Shown here: positions 10,571 to 21,264 of the stretch, piece by piece
Position numbering within the stretch: the stretch's first letter is position 1
Layout of the letters: the number at the start of each line of letters is the position of its first letter
NCBI GenBank assembly: GCA_028564705.1
Contig: JAPXFQ010002706.1
Span: 186,001-250,000 of the forward strand
From: Apricaphanius iberus
Lineage: Eukaryota; Chordata; Actinopteri; Cyprinodontiformes; Aphaniidae
DNA: 64,000 bases
Direction of reading: 5' to 3'
Notes under the pieces: generated by a model
The model's input: only the letters and a program-made list of their open reading frames with translations
Database searches by the model: none
What the model was told of the DNA's origin: nothing
Made by a program: the position numbers and the translations under genes

Positions 10571-10930
10571 TTATTCATTGAGTCCAACATTGGTTTTATT
10601 TTGGTCCCTGCTTGCTTCTGTAGATAGTGGGACTGGAGAGTCAACTTCTGACATGCCCACAGTAGTAAGACTCAAGATCACTGGTTCAGTTTTTACTACT
10701 TTGAGGTTTGCTTTATCTTGTATTTCCTCAATCGAGGACAAAGGGAACAACTGACCATCGAAATCCATGTCCTGGTACATAACAGTGAATGGTCCTGTAA
10801 TATCAAATGTCTCTCGAAGAACATCATTGAGGTCCTGAAGTGTGCTTGGGATGCCTGCAGGTAAAATTAGTTTGCGGATATCATCCTACCCAAAAATTAT
10901 GCGCAGTTTCGCTGAGGGTGCCATATCCAC
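10571..10930 (-). pseudogene. PB1-like domain exon with one stop codon
   Basis: An acceptor-like TTTCTCTGTTGTTGCAG precedes coding sequence that reads PVDMAPSAKLRIIFG, then an in-frame TAG, then DDIRKLILPAGIPSTLQDLN, VLRETFDITGPFTVMYQDMD and FSSIEEIQDKANLKVVK-like text, then an acidic tail ending in a TAA at 10571. The alternation of a basic strand, a proline turn, an acidic MYQDMDFDGQ loop and a final strand is the pattern of a PB1 or ubiquitin-fold protein-interaction domain. It follows the Tnp2-like exons on the same strand. The stop suggests the copy is dead. The domain call is by pattern only. Confidence 0.5.
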
Positions 10931-10999
10931 AGGAAGAAGCTGCAACAACAGAGAACAGAAATACAAAGACATTTATTCACAAGCTTCTCTCCTCACACT

Positions 11000-11801
11000 T
11001 AAATTGATAGACAAATGTGGTGCTTCAAAGTTGTCAGGCGTCTTCCTGCAAGGGTGTACGAAGCCAAAGGATAAAAATCTTTAAGTTCTCTTTGCTCAAT
11101 TAACTGCAAGCTCCCTGTGTTCTCCAGCTCATAACTCCTCAGGTGTTCATTGTACCATGTATTTTGTTGCCTCACAAAAAAGCCAGTTTGTTACAAATCA
11201 CCATTATCTGTAACACTTCAGAAAAGTCAGGCAGTCCTGCAGTGGAACCACAACACAACATTTCCACTGCATAGATGGTGCCTAAACTGCACACATTATT
11301 GGCAATATGCACAGCAGTAACAGCAGAAAATCTGCATTTCACAGGTCTTTTAGATCATCCTTAAGCACATCTAAAGAGACCTCTGTTGTTTTTGTGACTG
11401 CAATTGATGGTTTGACAGAATGTGATTGATGGTATGCAACCATGAGCTGGTGCTTATTTGCAAGGGATAGCAAAATATTCCTGAAACAACCAATGTGTCT
11501 GATCACCTTCTTGAAAAAGCTGTTTGGCCTCGAATCTCATTGTCCAGAAGGCAGCTAGGGGGCCAAATTCCCAAATAAGCTGAGGATAGTGCTCAAGGAA
11601 ATGGTGCTTGGGAATGAGTTTATGTTGGGGGAAAACATCAAGGAATCTGCTTCGGTGTTCTGAAATGATGCTGTCAAGATAGCACATGCTTTCTTCGGTA
11701 TGGGCTGGAAACATGACAAAGTCCACAATGTATTTCAGTGTCATCAGCATCTGCCATACATGCTCTTGTTCGGGTACTTTTAAACCTATAATAAGAGGCA
11801 A
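11000..11801 (-). pseudogene. Tnp2-like gene, downstream exon and broken continuation
   Basis: From 11801 leftward the frame reads LIIGLKVPEQEHVWQMLMTL, then VFPQHKLIPKHHFLEHYPQL and WTMRFEAKQLF, and stops at 11454. Beyond that, shifted frames still give sensible protein: QLMVAYHQSHSVKPSIAVTK and, further on, WYNEHLRSYELENTGSLQLI and FYPLASYTLAGRRLTTLKHH, down to about 11000. The phrase PKHHFLEHYP with FGPLAAFWTMRFEAK is a conserved block of a multicopy fish protein family whose layout resembles the CACTA/EnSpm transposase (Tnp2). The several frame changes mark it as a pseudogene. An intron of about 50 bp seems to separate it from the exon ending at 11850. Confidence 0.5.
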
Positions 11802-11849
11802 AAGACGTTATAAGCACCAATTTTCATGTGGTTTGCCCCCTACTGATTT

Positions 11850-12559
11850 TCAAGTAAAAAAGTTAGCAGGAATGAGATGAGGGCGATTTTGTTTTATCAC
11901 TCCAATTGTATTTTCCAAAGCCAGTTCCATTGGAACAATGCCCTTCAGCAGATCATGTAAAACATCTGGAGGGTAACCAGATGTCACATGAAAATGTTCA
12001 AGTTTTTCTGACAATGCACACTGCTTTTTTACACCATAACAATGAGGGTGATCTGGAGTAGACACAGCTGTATGTTGATCTTTGGTTCTTCGATGGAAAG
12101 ACCCAGATCTCACTTCATTGGACTGAAACTTGGATCGCTCCCCAACACAAAACCGGCAGATGTAGGACCCTGCAAAGCTTTCGACAAATCCTGCCACAGA
12201 GTGCACACCCAAATTATCTGCCACCACACTGACCACAGTCCCTTTAATGACTTCCCTAATACTCGAACAAAAAGACCATCTTTCTCCAAGCTTTGGATAT
12301 CTGTTAACAGTGGCTCTAAAACTCGCTGGAATCCAAACTGCTTGTCGTCTTCGGCCTGACACAGAATTGCAAGGTAGATCAATGTCAATGTGGAACGTAA
12401 CTCTACTGGAATGTTTCCCAACACCCAATAGACAGCTGTGACTTTGTGCTTTTTTGGAGATGTCCCAAGAGGATTACATACCTCAAAGTCATCAATGTAC
12501 AGGATGAGACTCACTCTGTTCTCCTCTACAGAGAAAAACTCTTTTTTTATAGAGATCAA
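11850..12559 (-). pseudogene. Tnp2-like core exon, frameshifted
   Basis: Two overlapping frames form one protein. The first (from 12559) reads FFSVEENRVSLILYIDDFEV, CNPLGTSPKKHKVTAVYWVL and LGNIPVELRSTLTLIYLAIL, with a frame change near 12230. The second continues TVVSVVADNLGVHSVAGFVE, a Cys pair in YICRFCVGERSKF, and GYPPDVLHDLLKGIVPMELA. An acidic IDDFE, then a block ending in NIP, then a zinc-binding Cys pair, then DVLHD follows the order seen in Tnp2-type transposases. I do not know whether this is an active transposon family or a host gene family in fish. Its 5' neighbour is the exon at 12634-12977 across a short intron. Confidence 0.5.
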
Positions 12560-12633
12560 TCACGAAATGTCTGGTACTAAAAGTCATTTCAAGATTTGTT
12601 TTGACCTTCAAATGTCTTTTCTTGAAAATACTT

Positions 12634-12977
12634 ACTTAGGACCTGCAACAAGGAGGGCAATATTGGGAAATACTGGAAGGTTTCTCCCTTTTTTTATCAA
12701 GTATGTGTTCTTCTGGTTCAACAACTGAGAAATGCTTCTTAATAAATTCTACTCTCTTTAATGAAGTTGTGAAAGGGCCACCTGTCCCCAAGGCAGTACA
12801 TATAGGGTGAGTCTCACAAATATTTTTCACTAAATCTGAGATAATGGCTGGATCCAGATCACAATTATGGCTTTTCAAGGTGAACACCACCACATCTCTT
12901 AAAAGTGGACTGGATGCGGAGGTGGATATAAACTGAAGCTCATCTACTATTTCATCAATGCATTTCTTTTGGGACAT
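12634..12977 (-). pseudogene. Linker exon of the zinc-finger/Tnp2-like gene
   Basis: The frame reads KCIDEIVDELQFISTSASSP, DLVKNICETHPICTALGTGG and ends at a GTAAGT donor near 12634. The next exon begins after an intron of about 75-100 bp. No domain is recognised in it; it is helical in character. The frame does not join the upstream zinc-finger exon without a shift near 12980. Confidence 0.5.
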
Positions 12978-12995
12978 TGAACATGCTTTCCAACT

Positions 12996-13545
12996 TTAAA
13001 ATAGATGGCCAAATTTCTCCTTTATATATTGAGAAAACTCCTGGGGTTCCCCATCCCAAAGCTCTAAGCTCTCTTCCACACAGGTCTCATGCTGAGCAAA
13101 CGTGGGTTCATAAGGTTGGCTTTTTAATACTTCACTTTTAAAATCCTCAAGGGTGTGTGACTGGTGTTTTCTGTGTCTATGTGTAGCAAAGGTGGAATAA
13201 ATATTTGTACTGAAGTTGCAGTTTTTGAAGACACATGCAACTGCTTCAAACGTCCTTAAGTGGCTGTTAAGATGCTCAAAATACCGCTTCTCTGAATAAA
13301 AAAAAAACAGAGCAGCATAGTAGACAGGTAAATGAAAGAGGTCCAAATTGTGTCACCATTTCCACATTGTGTCAAGACAAATGGGTCTTAAGGGCATTAA
13401 ATGTTTTGAACAAGCAAGGGCAATCAGTGTGTAGACAAGGGACTGACTGGCTGCGATCACCATTTCCATGCTTTAGTCTGTAGAGTTTTAACAATCCTAA
13501 CCTCTTCTCTGACTCAAAGCTACATATCTCACACCTCCATCTCAT
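12996..13545 (-). pseudogene. C2H2 zinc-finger N-terminal exon, one stop and one frameshift
   Basis: ATG at 13545 opens MRWRCEICSFESEKRLGLLK, a C-x2-C...H finger, followed by PCLHTDCPCLFKTFNALKTH, a second finger. An in-frame TGA follows at about 13372. The next frame, after a slip in a run of T near 13305, reads KRYFEHLNSHLRTFEAVACV, VFKNCNFSTNIYSTFATHRH and RKHQSHTLEDF, two more C2H2-like fingers, and ends at 12996. Such fingers would bind DNA or RNA. The start lies only 7 bp from the direct repeat at 13552-13685. Together with the exons to the left it makes one broken gene of at least five exons. Confidence 0.6.
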
Positions 13546-13551
13546 GTTGTG

Positions 13552-13685
13552 GTCAGAAAAAAAGAGCTTAAAGAAAACTGACCAAAACTTGAAATCCCTG
13601 TCAGAATCACTGACAAAATCTAAACAGATGGTTTGTGCTGTACAAAAGCACAAACACCACTGGCACACTCAGGCTAAAAGTTTCC
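13552..13685 (-). repeat. Third copy of the ~130-bp repeat, abutting the gene start
   Basis: It matches 9800-9936 closely, from TCAGAAAAAAAGAGCTT through CTGACAAAATCTAAACAGAT and CAAACACCACTGGCACACTC to GGCTAAAAGTTTC. On the minus strand it ends 7 bp before the zinc-finger ATG. The same sequence is the 3' end of the gene on the left, so the gene is bracketed by direct repeats. Confidence 0.85.
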
Positions 13686-13699
13686 ATCTCAAAATTAAA

Positions 13700-14184
13700 C
13701 CAAACTGCCACACATAAAGACATTATGTCACAAGTTAAACATAATCATTACTAATTTGATCTTACCTTGTGTCAGTCGTGGAGTCCAAATTGGCAGTCAG
13801 AAGGTCCTATGTTCTGTTAAAAAAAGAAAAAGAAAGAAAAGGTTATCTATATGCTTTTCAACTAATTTCTAGTAACTCAAGGATGCACACTGATATTACA
13901 TTTTTAAAAATGTACGTATGATATATTACAAATTACGTGTAAATTATTTTGTAATATTACCTGTATGGCCAGGTGTCCTGTTATTGTAGTCCAGAGTAGT
14001 TGTTTCTAGTCTATTGTGCATATAAAGGCTGATGCTCCTGATGCTCTTAAAGACTGTTGTCACTTTCTGTTCAAGCCTAAAAGGAAAACAGAAATACAAT
14101 GACAAGAAGCAGTGACTCCCTTTCACATAGTGCTGTGGTGACAATTTCATAAAACAACAGAAAGTTATACTTTCTATATAATAA
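13700..14184. other. AT-rich spacer between the zinc-finger gene and the provirus
   Basis: No gene, terminal repeat or RNA gene seen. Ends with the GTAC target site of the provirus at 14185-14188. Confidence 0.4.
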
Positions 14185-14188
14185 GTAC

Positions 14189-14680
14189 TGCTGGATTGTA
14201 AATTCTATATTAAAGTGTTCCTCTATTGTGGATTAACTCCAAAACTGTCAATTAGCTCTATTCACGGTTGAGGATCCAGCTTTCCTCCGCAGGGTCGACA
14301 GAGTGATTTCCTGTTCTAGAAAACAAAGCAGAAAATACAACAGCACAGATCTGTTTGTCATGAGACTGACCTGCAGGACAGCTCACCAAGTGTGCGCGCT
14401 GACTCACAGACCTCATCCCTTTTTATTTAACACAAAGACAACAAGAATCACATGACATGGTCACTCCCAGTACATAAACATTCATAGTGTGCCCCTTATC
14501 ATCTACTTCCCTAAGTCTGTTTTTCCCCCAAAATGATTTACAGACACCCGCTTTTATGGGGGTCTTAACCTAAACTATCTTTCTTCCTGTTTCTACACAA
14601 CTGGGCAATTTCCTAAACACAACTTGGTATTTATGACTGTTGTAAAAGCCTGGTACTCATTTAAGATTGTTTTTACTTCA
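14189..14680 (-). repeat. ERV-2 3' LTR
   Basis: On the minus strand it begins TGAAGTAAAAACAATC and ends TTTACAATCCAGCA, the TG...CA form. An A/T-rich AAATAAAAAGG near 14418-14428 is a candidate TATA box or poly(A) signal. It is 492 bp. It looks more like the solo LTR at 44297 than like its own partner, which has a short deletion. Confidence 0.95.
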
Positions 14681-14700
14681 AATCCCTCTTTTCATTCTTT
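14681..14700 (-). promoter_or_regulatory. ERV-2 polypurine tract
   Basis: Minus strand AAAGAATGAAAAGAGGGATT lies directly upstream of the 3' LTR. Confidence 0.85.
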
Positions 14701-14714
14701 CCAACACGAATGAA

Positions 14715-15602
14715 TTAATTTCTCTGAATGTCTCCTACAGGTTCCTGGAGGGGTAGCAACAGGTATTCACCCTGTAAATTATCACCCACTGCCTTCTCAA
14801 TACACCTGCTACCTAAGGAACGGAGACAGGGGATGCAGCAGCATCCACAAAGAACCATAATTGACACAAAAACTGCTGATGACACCATTATGGACATTGC
14901 CAGAGTTTTCCACTTACCGAACATGTTGTTTAGCAAATCATCCCACATAGAGGTGTCAACGCCAGACTGTTCTTTCAGCCTATTTGAGAGTGTTCTAAGT
15001 CCTTCCCCTACTTTAGTTAGTTTTCCTTCGGAGGCTGTGTTATTGGGGATAGAAGTATAGCACTGCTCACCGATAATTGAGCATACACCACCTTTTTCAG
15101 CTAATAACATATCTACTGCAATCCTGTTTTGGAAGGCCATAAGCAACCAATTATTAGTGGATCCTCCAATTCCTGTCATCATTTCAAAATAATCATCTGG
15201 AGTAGGATGTTCTTTAACTATGCTACCCCGTGATACCGAGGCTTGATTCTGGCTTACTGAGGAAGATACGGTGCGGGGGTCTTGGCATACTTTAATGGGA
15301 AATCGAACATCTTTTCCACCTTTGTGTACCCAGATCAGGAAAAGCGCACACCCTTGGCCACTGATACTATTTTGTGAGGGAATAAGATGGCTTTTAGTTA
15401 GGTTAACAGTGATGAGTAATTTATCTGCAGCTTTAGCTAACCTCACCAGGGAGCGCATATGTTTTGCAAAAGCTGATGTGGTGTAACTGCTCCAATCATA
15501 TCCTGGTGGGTCAGCAATCAGAGTGGACCAACTCGCATCCTTTTGGTCATTAGTTTTTATACCAGGAGGGATAATCCTTATACCAAATTGCTTGTTTTCC
15601 AT
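14715..15602 (-). pseudogene. env: ERV-2 env, surface/transmembrane part
   Basis: A 295-codon frame covers the end of SU and all of TM. It contains AVDMLLAEKGGVCSIIGEQC, but the CX6CC motif reads CX6C-Tyr, so the second Cys of the pair is changed. A long heptad-like stretch (KVGEGLRTLSNRLKEQSGVD) precedes FGKWKTLAMSIMVSSAVFVS, the membrane anchor, and a Cys cluster CGCCCIPC. The tail ends at 14715. The layout matches ERV-1 env at 2690-3222. The protein would mediate membrane fusion in an active virus; here the frame does not connect to the signal peptide without a shift near 15590 and the total length is short. Confidence 0.88.
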
Positions 15603-15909
15603 TCCATGTTAGAGTGTTAAGTGGGATGGTAATTACTGCCGATCCTCCTTCTGGGATACAGAAAGTGGAAAACCATCCTGGTGCGTAATATGGTCCTTGT
15701 GTGTTGCTACACTTAGAGTTAGGGGATGGTTTGGCAACCACATGTCTCCTTGGCCTATTACTTAGTGGGAGTGAGCTAAAAGAGACCTGTATCGGATTTT
15801 TGGAACTGTTATAGGGCCAATCCCCACAGCAGTAGAAAATGATGTTAACTATGATTATGCTGCATAGTCCTAGGCCACACAGCAACTTTGTGTTGCCCCA
15901 GAGTTGCAT
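15550..15909 (-). pseudogene. env: ERV-2 env N-terminus with signal-peptide-like start
   Basis: ATG at 15909 opens a hydrophobic leader (LLCGLGLCSIIIVNIIFYCC) followed by a polar, Cys-containing domain with NRPRRHVV and a Trp-rich end (WYKDYPSWYKN). It overlaps the 14715-15602 frame by about 50 bp in another phase, so a frameshift separates the two. The surface subunit made of both is much shorter than usual, which points to an internal deletion. Confidence 0.7.
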
Positions 15910-16773
15910 GTTTTCAATGTTTGTTGTGCTATTTTAGTTTAGTCTTCACTTTGTTAAGGTTTTGATGTGAGAAGCACAAGTTACTTTTGAACTTTATTAA
16001 AATTTGAAAACCCTGGCATTGATAAGCAGATCTCAAAGAACCACAATGCAAATACAAGACCAGAATGTAATAAAAAAAACACAATTGACCATCAGTTAAC
16101 ATGATTGTGCTGTAAATAACTAAATAAAACTGAAAGAATAATGTAACTGTTAAGAAACCTTGATAAAATCTTAAGAAACCTATTTAACTTCTGGAATCTC
16201 TCTAGTCTTTCCTTTCCCTAGGTCTGGCTTGTAATACCTTGTACACTGGGTCATACCACGCCTTCAGGAAAACTTACCTCAGGTAACCTTACCTCAGCTA
16301 GTCTATCTTTCTATCTAAAGGACCCTTTTTGCTTATTAAGAAAACCTTAAAAATACTTGGATGTTAAGAAATCCTGAAAATTAAATGATAAAAAATTAGT
16401 TAACTGGGGTGTTAATAAACCCTCTTAGGCAGTGTTAAGAAACTGCACCTGTGAATAGAAATGGTTAAGTAAATGGTTAAAAAAAAACCTGCAAAATGCA
16501 ATAAATGGTTAAGCGAGTCTTTTAGTCCTTCAGTATAATTTTAATCTTCTTTTTTCGTTCTTCACTCCCTTTGTAGAGCCCTCTAATGGCACCTGGCAGC
16601 TGCGAGAGCGATGTAACAGCTTTTTTCAGCTGTGTCAGCTAAAATAACATATTCCCTCTTTGGAAATGGTAATTAATTAACCATTTCCCCCCACAACCAA
16701 TTTCTTCTGGGTGAGTGAGGCCCCGCCTCCAGTGGCTTAAGCTCCCGCTTGGTCAAAACCTTTCTCACCCTCT
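15910..16773 (-). other. Non-coding region between ERV-2 pol and env
   Basis: About 860 bp with no ORF of note. It contains repeated TTAAGAAA and GGTTAAG-type motifs on the plus strand (16145-16510), which are T-rich and CTTAA-like on the coding strand. It would hold the env splice acceptor in an active provirus. Confidence 0.5.
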
Positions 16774-18120
16774 TTAGATAGATTCCCTTAGATTATTAGA
16801 GATCTGCTGCAGTGTGCGGGATGGATTAGGAGCCAGGGCACACTGTGACCAATGAAACCAGGTGGATCCTTTGCCTTTAAGCTGGACAGCGTGGGTGGTG
16901 CGCGCAGAAACCAGAAATGGACCAGACCAGCGAGGTTCCTGCCACTTTCTTTTGAACACCTTCAGCCAAACCCACTCAGCCTCTGTGGGTGCCGGAGCTG
17001 GACCGTGAGTGACGTGTGGAGCTGATAGGAAGGAGGTCACCAGAGATTTCAGCTGTTGATGTTCACCACGAGGGTCGGGAGCAAGATGAGAAGAGACTTG
17101 AGGCTCCCTGCTGGCCCAGGGACCAGGGAAGATCCTGCCAGTAAGGATCTCATAAGGAGTAAGACCTTTTGTTCTGCAGACTGATGATCTAATGGCCATT
17201 AGAGCAATAGGGAGGACGTCCAGCCAATTTAGCCCTGTTTGTGCTGATATTTTTGCTAGCTTTGACTTTAAATTTAGGTTTGAGCGCTCAATCACCCCTT
17301 GCGACTGGGGGTGATACACAGTGCCAAATTTATGGGTGATCCCCATATGCTTTTCAACCCATTGTAGATGTTCATTCTTAAAGTGAGTGCCATTATCAGA
17401 TCTCACTCAGGTGGGAAAGCCATGGAACGGGATCCAGTGGTTAATTAAACACTTAACCACCATTTTAGAATCCTCGCTCCTAGCAGGAACTGCTTCAACC
17501 CATGATGTCAGGGGGTCTATCATAACCAACAAATACCTATAACCCCTAATAGGAATTCCCATATCTGTATAATCAATAACCGCTTCCTCCCCTGGCCGAG
17601 ACAGGTTCTGAAAAGTTCCCATCTCTGGCTTGATAGTGGGTTTTGGATTAAACTGCCCACAAACCGTACATTCACTCAAAAAATTCTTTACCCAGTCTGA
17701 TAAACATGGGTGCCACCAGAAACACAGGTTCCTCTTCATCTGATTAAAAGAGACATGCGCCTGTCCATGAGCTTCTTGGAAAAGTGTGGGTTTCAAACTG
17801 GCTGGCAACACAAGTCTCCCATGTGGGCCTCTCCAGTAGTTATTTGAGAAAACTGCACCTCTGTCTTTCCAAACTGATTTCTCCTGTGGGGCTGCATTCT
17901 GCTGAGCTAGCTTCACTTCCTCTGCAAAGCTGTCTGATATTTCCTGTAAATCTGTAACCACTAGCTGTGTATTTGTCTGTGGCTGGTAACCTGCAGCTTT
18001 TTTTGCAGCCAGATCTGCAGCTTCGTTACCTCTAGCCTGAGCTGTGTTTAACTTACTGTGGCCCTTGCACTTTAAAATGGCTAATTTAGAGGGTAGCTGC
18101 ACTGCTTCTAAAAGCTCCAT
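16774..18120 (-). pseudogene. pol: ERV-2 pol: RNase H end and integrase, one in-frame stop
   Basis: From 18120 the frame gives the RNase H tail (GNEAADLAAKKAAG, with the last catalytic Asp), then the integrase zinc domain (HGQAHVSFNQMKRN and ECTVCGQF, HX3H and CX2C), then the first catalytic Asp in VIDYTDMGIPIRG. It stops at a TGA near 17405. The next frame continues directly with the second Asp (RSDNGTHFKNEH) and the Glu (HPQSQGVIERSN), and the basic C-terminal domain ending at 16774. Apart from the stop, the two halves are in phase. All three catalytic acids of integrase are present. Confidence 0.9.
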
Positions 18121-18255
18121 GATATCTGAGTGATGCTGAATAGGCTTGCCTGTGGTGGTGACAAATCATGCCCTTTTCCACTGTGGTAGCTCATAATGAA
18201 TAACAGAGAAACCATAATTAGAATCAGTCCAAATGGTAACTTCTTTTCCTGTTCC

Positions 18256-19182
18256 CTACTTACAGGCTTCAATCAGAGCCCTGATCTCAGCTCGCTGCGC
18301 ACTCTGTTTGCCATGTAGTTTTCCTGACACCACTGTCTGTTCAGTATTGTTATCTTGCAACACCACAGCAAAACCTGATTGTAAGTCACCTTTACTGTCC
18401 CTAAAACAACAACCATCTGTGTACAGGGTCAGTCCTTTGGGGAGTGGTTCTGTCAACAGGTCTGGTCTTATTTTTTGGGCCACAAAATTTAGTGCAACAC
18501 AGTCATGAGGTTCCCCGGTGTCGCTGAACTGATCTGCCATGTTTATGCCATCATGGATGAAAGTCAGATTTGGTGCTTCTAGGATTTTACTGAGACGTTG
18601 CTGGCGCAGGGTGGACAAAGTGAAGGCCTCAGAATTGATCAGAGCCATAACACCATGGGATGTGAGGATGTGGAGTGGGTATCCTCTGACTACATGTGCT
18701 GTTTTCTCAACTAGATGTGCAATGCCTGCTGCATGTCTAGTGCATGGAGGTTGTCTCCTCTCTATGGCTTGTAGTTTGACACTAAGATACCTAAGAATGT
18801 GTCTTTGGCCCCTTTTTTTCTGAAAAAGAATACCATTAACCACTCCATCGGTTTCTGATGTATCTAGAAAAAAGGTACAGCTGTAGTCAGGTGTAGCTAA
18901 GTCTGCTGCCTGAGCTAGTAGTTGTTTGAGCTGAATGAAAGCCTCTTCTGCTGTGGAATTCCATTGTAACTGTGCCTGTAAATTCTTCATGCCATTTTCA
19001 TTTACCAATGCTCTCAATGGTGTAGTGAGGTTAGTATAACCTGGAATGTAAAGTGTGGAGAAGTTAGTAAGTCCCAGAAATGACAGCATTGACTTTACAA
19101 TAAGAGGTTTTGGATGTGTCAATATGGAGTTTTTGTGGGCCTCTGTTAAACCAGAACCCTGTGCCGTCACTTTTCTCCCCAA
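18256..19182 (-). pseudogene. pol: ERV-2 pol: connection domain and RNase H
   Basis: The frame begins after the deletion in reverse transcriptase with FLGRKVTAQGSGL-like text, passes through the thumb and connection region (FLGLTNFSTLYIPGYTNLTT, LDTSETDGVVNGILFQKKRG) and reaches RNase H with the first Asp in LTLYTDGCCF and the Glu in AQRAEIRALIEAC. It ends at 18256. The remainder of RNase H continues in the 16774-18120 frame after a break near 18130-18250. Confidence 0.88.
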
Positions 19183-19199
19183 AAACTGGACTTCTTGTC

Positions 19200-20036
19200 T
19201 GACTAGTTTGTCACGTGAGACTTTCTAACCCTCTTTTCCTAAATGAGACAGTAATGCCAATGTGGCTTCAATGCATATTGTTTAAGAACCTGATTGAAAA
19301 TGCCAGGGGATAGAGAAAAGCCCTGGGGAAGTCTAGTATATCTCAGTTTTCTACCTCTGAAAGTGAAAGAGAACACATCCCTCACTGATGGGTGAAGCGG
19401 TAAACAGAAAAAAGCATTAGCCAAATCAATACAGGTGAACCATTTCAAATCAGGTGTCAGGGATGTCAGAGCCATGTAGGGATTAGGGGTTGCAATGGGT
19501 GCTGTTTTAAGTACCTCATTAATTGCTCTTAAGTCATGTGCCATCCTGTATTTGCCAGTACCTTGTTTTTCTACAGGTAAGATTGGTGTGTTGTAAGGCG
19601 AGTAAGAAGGTTCCAAAACTCCAGCCTTTAATAAACCTGCAATAGTGTCCGCTATTCCCTCCTCAGCTTCAGGTTTATGAGGGTACTGCATACGCCAAAT
19701 TGGATCAGAATGTTTTAATTCAAAAGTGATGGGTGTGGTGTGAACCAATCCTACATCTGTGGGACCGTCTGACCAGAGGTAATAGGGGAGAATTTGTAAC
19801 GTCTCTATGGCCTTAGGGTGGTCTGTTTTTTCTTTACCATGAGTTCTAGACAACTGGAGGTGTTCTAACAGAGTCTGATCTGTTACTTGCGTGTCTATTT
19901 TATACATCTGAATAGAAGGAGAAAAGGAGACTGTAGGTATCTGGGTTGGAATCCAATTTGTAATTGTGACCCCCCTCTTTACCATTCCCCCCCAGATCCT
20001 TGGCTTGATGTTTAGGGTGTAGTAAAAGTGACACAT
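19200..20036 (-). pseudogene. pol: ERV-2 pol: reverse transcriptase with the catalytic YVDD segment deleted
   Basis: The frame 20036-19239 covers fingers and palm: WRMQYPHKPEAEEGIADTIA, YNTPILPVEKQGTGKYRMAH, DLRAINE, FTCIDLANAFFCLPLHPS and YTRLPQGFSLSPGIFNQVLK. After QYALKPHW the sequence jumps directly to a downstream block, ALLSHLGKEG, a stop, then KVSRDKLVRQEVQFLGRKV. The whole segment that would hold YVDD is absent. This is a deletion of roughly 40 codons, judged from the usual spacing. The enzyme cannot have been active since the deletion, although the first catalytic Asp (CIDLANAF) is still there. Confidence 0.9.
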
Positions 20037-20757
20037 GTGGGAGAGCTTCAGTCTCCATCATGTACCATTTCAGTTGATCAGATGTAAGATTAGCAAACAG
20101 TGCTACTCCCTCTTTCCCCACAAAGCATGGACCGGAAGTCACAGACCACGTGTGGCCCTCAAGCTGTTTCTCAAATGGTTCCTGATACATAGTAGGATCG
20201 CCCCTTTCATACAGGAGAGTAACATGTAAAGGGTCAGGCGGTGGGACAAAGGGTTGTAGTTCCAGCAGCCAAGGCCTCCAGCATGCCAAGAATGTGGCTG
20301 CAGAGTGTTCATGTTCAGGAGGTGTGGTAAGCCTGCCCCAGAATATGTCAGCCATTTGTGAGGCGTCATCTCTGAGCAGATATTGTCCATTCAGGGAACC
20401 ACAACAGTGTTTCTGTCCATTGGGAAAAGTCACTTCAAGTCCATCAGCTGTGCATAGAATGGTAGCTCCCAGCTTAATAAGTAAATCCCTGCCAAGAAGA
20501 TTCACTGGAGTGGTGGGTGCTATCACAAAAGGATGGTTCACTCTTTGGTTTCCCACTGACACAGATATAGGTTGAGTTACCGGGAGAATCATAGGAGCCC
20601 CAGAAATTCCCATTACTGACACTTTTTCTCCAGACAAGACTGTTTGTGGTAATGATTTGTCCATGGTGCTGAAAGTAGCCCCAGTATCCACCAAAAAAGC
20701 TAAGGAATGTCCAGAAATGTTCAATTTGAGCAAGGGATCTCCCTTAGTCCCGCCCAC
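19900..20757 (-). pseudogene. pro: ERV-2 protease region
   Basis: A 285-codon frame opens with GGTKGDPLLKLNISGHSLAF, then the aspartic-protease active site LVDTGATFSTMD and the second conserved block NLLGRDLLIKLGA. The protease would cut Gag and Pol. The frame runs past the usual protease length into the start of reverse transcriptase and overlaps the next frame by about 130 bp, so a frame change lies near 19900-20030. Confidence 0.9.
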
Positions 20758-20778
20758 TGGGAAAATCTGTGGGCATTG

Positions 20779-21219
20779 TCAATAGTGCTGGCCTCCTCTT
20801 CCCCTGCCATACGGAGGAGGAGCCATGTGCTGATTTGGAGCTGTGTGCTGAGAAGGCTGGTATTGTGGTTGGTTCCCGGTTGGTGGGTAAGGACACTCTC
20901 TCACCCAATGATCAATGGAGCCACACCGATGACAACCGTTAGTGCTTGGCTGCTTTCCCCCAGCACCTCTGAACCCACGGGCCCTTCCCCTCCCACGTGC
21001 TCTCCATGGGCGTTGCCACTGCTGCCCATAGGGGGCAACGGGTGACAGGTTAGGGGGGGCTCCAGCATACATTATGGGAAATGAAGGGGGAGGAGCCTCT
21101 AGGGCTGCAGCTGGGGCAATTTCTGCCACCATTTGCTTCCCTTTCTTTGAACCAGCTTTCTGTTCAGCTATTTTAGATTGGGCTTCTTTTAACTGTAGTT
21201 TTAACAAAGCAGTCTCCAT
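20779..21219 (-). pseudogene. gag: ERV-2 gag C-terminus: nucleocapsid with one zinc knuckle
   Basis: The frame holds a coiled-coil-like start (LKLQLKEAQSKIAEQKAGSK), a Pro-rich stretch, an Arg/Gly-rich stretch (RPWRARGRGRARGFRGAGGK) and one CCHC knuckle (CHRCGSIDHWVREC). It ends in a Gly/Arg tail. Nucleocapsid binds genomic RNA. A second knuckle is not seen. A charged helix (KKEADRYKKDLRRLRK) lies in another frame just upstream, near 21225-21265. Confidence 0.88.
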
Positions 21220-21264
21220 TTTCGTAGTCTCCTCAGATCCTTCTTATACCGATCTGCCTCTTTC

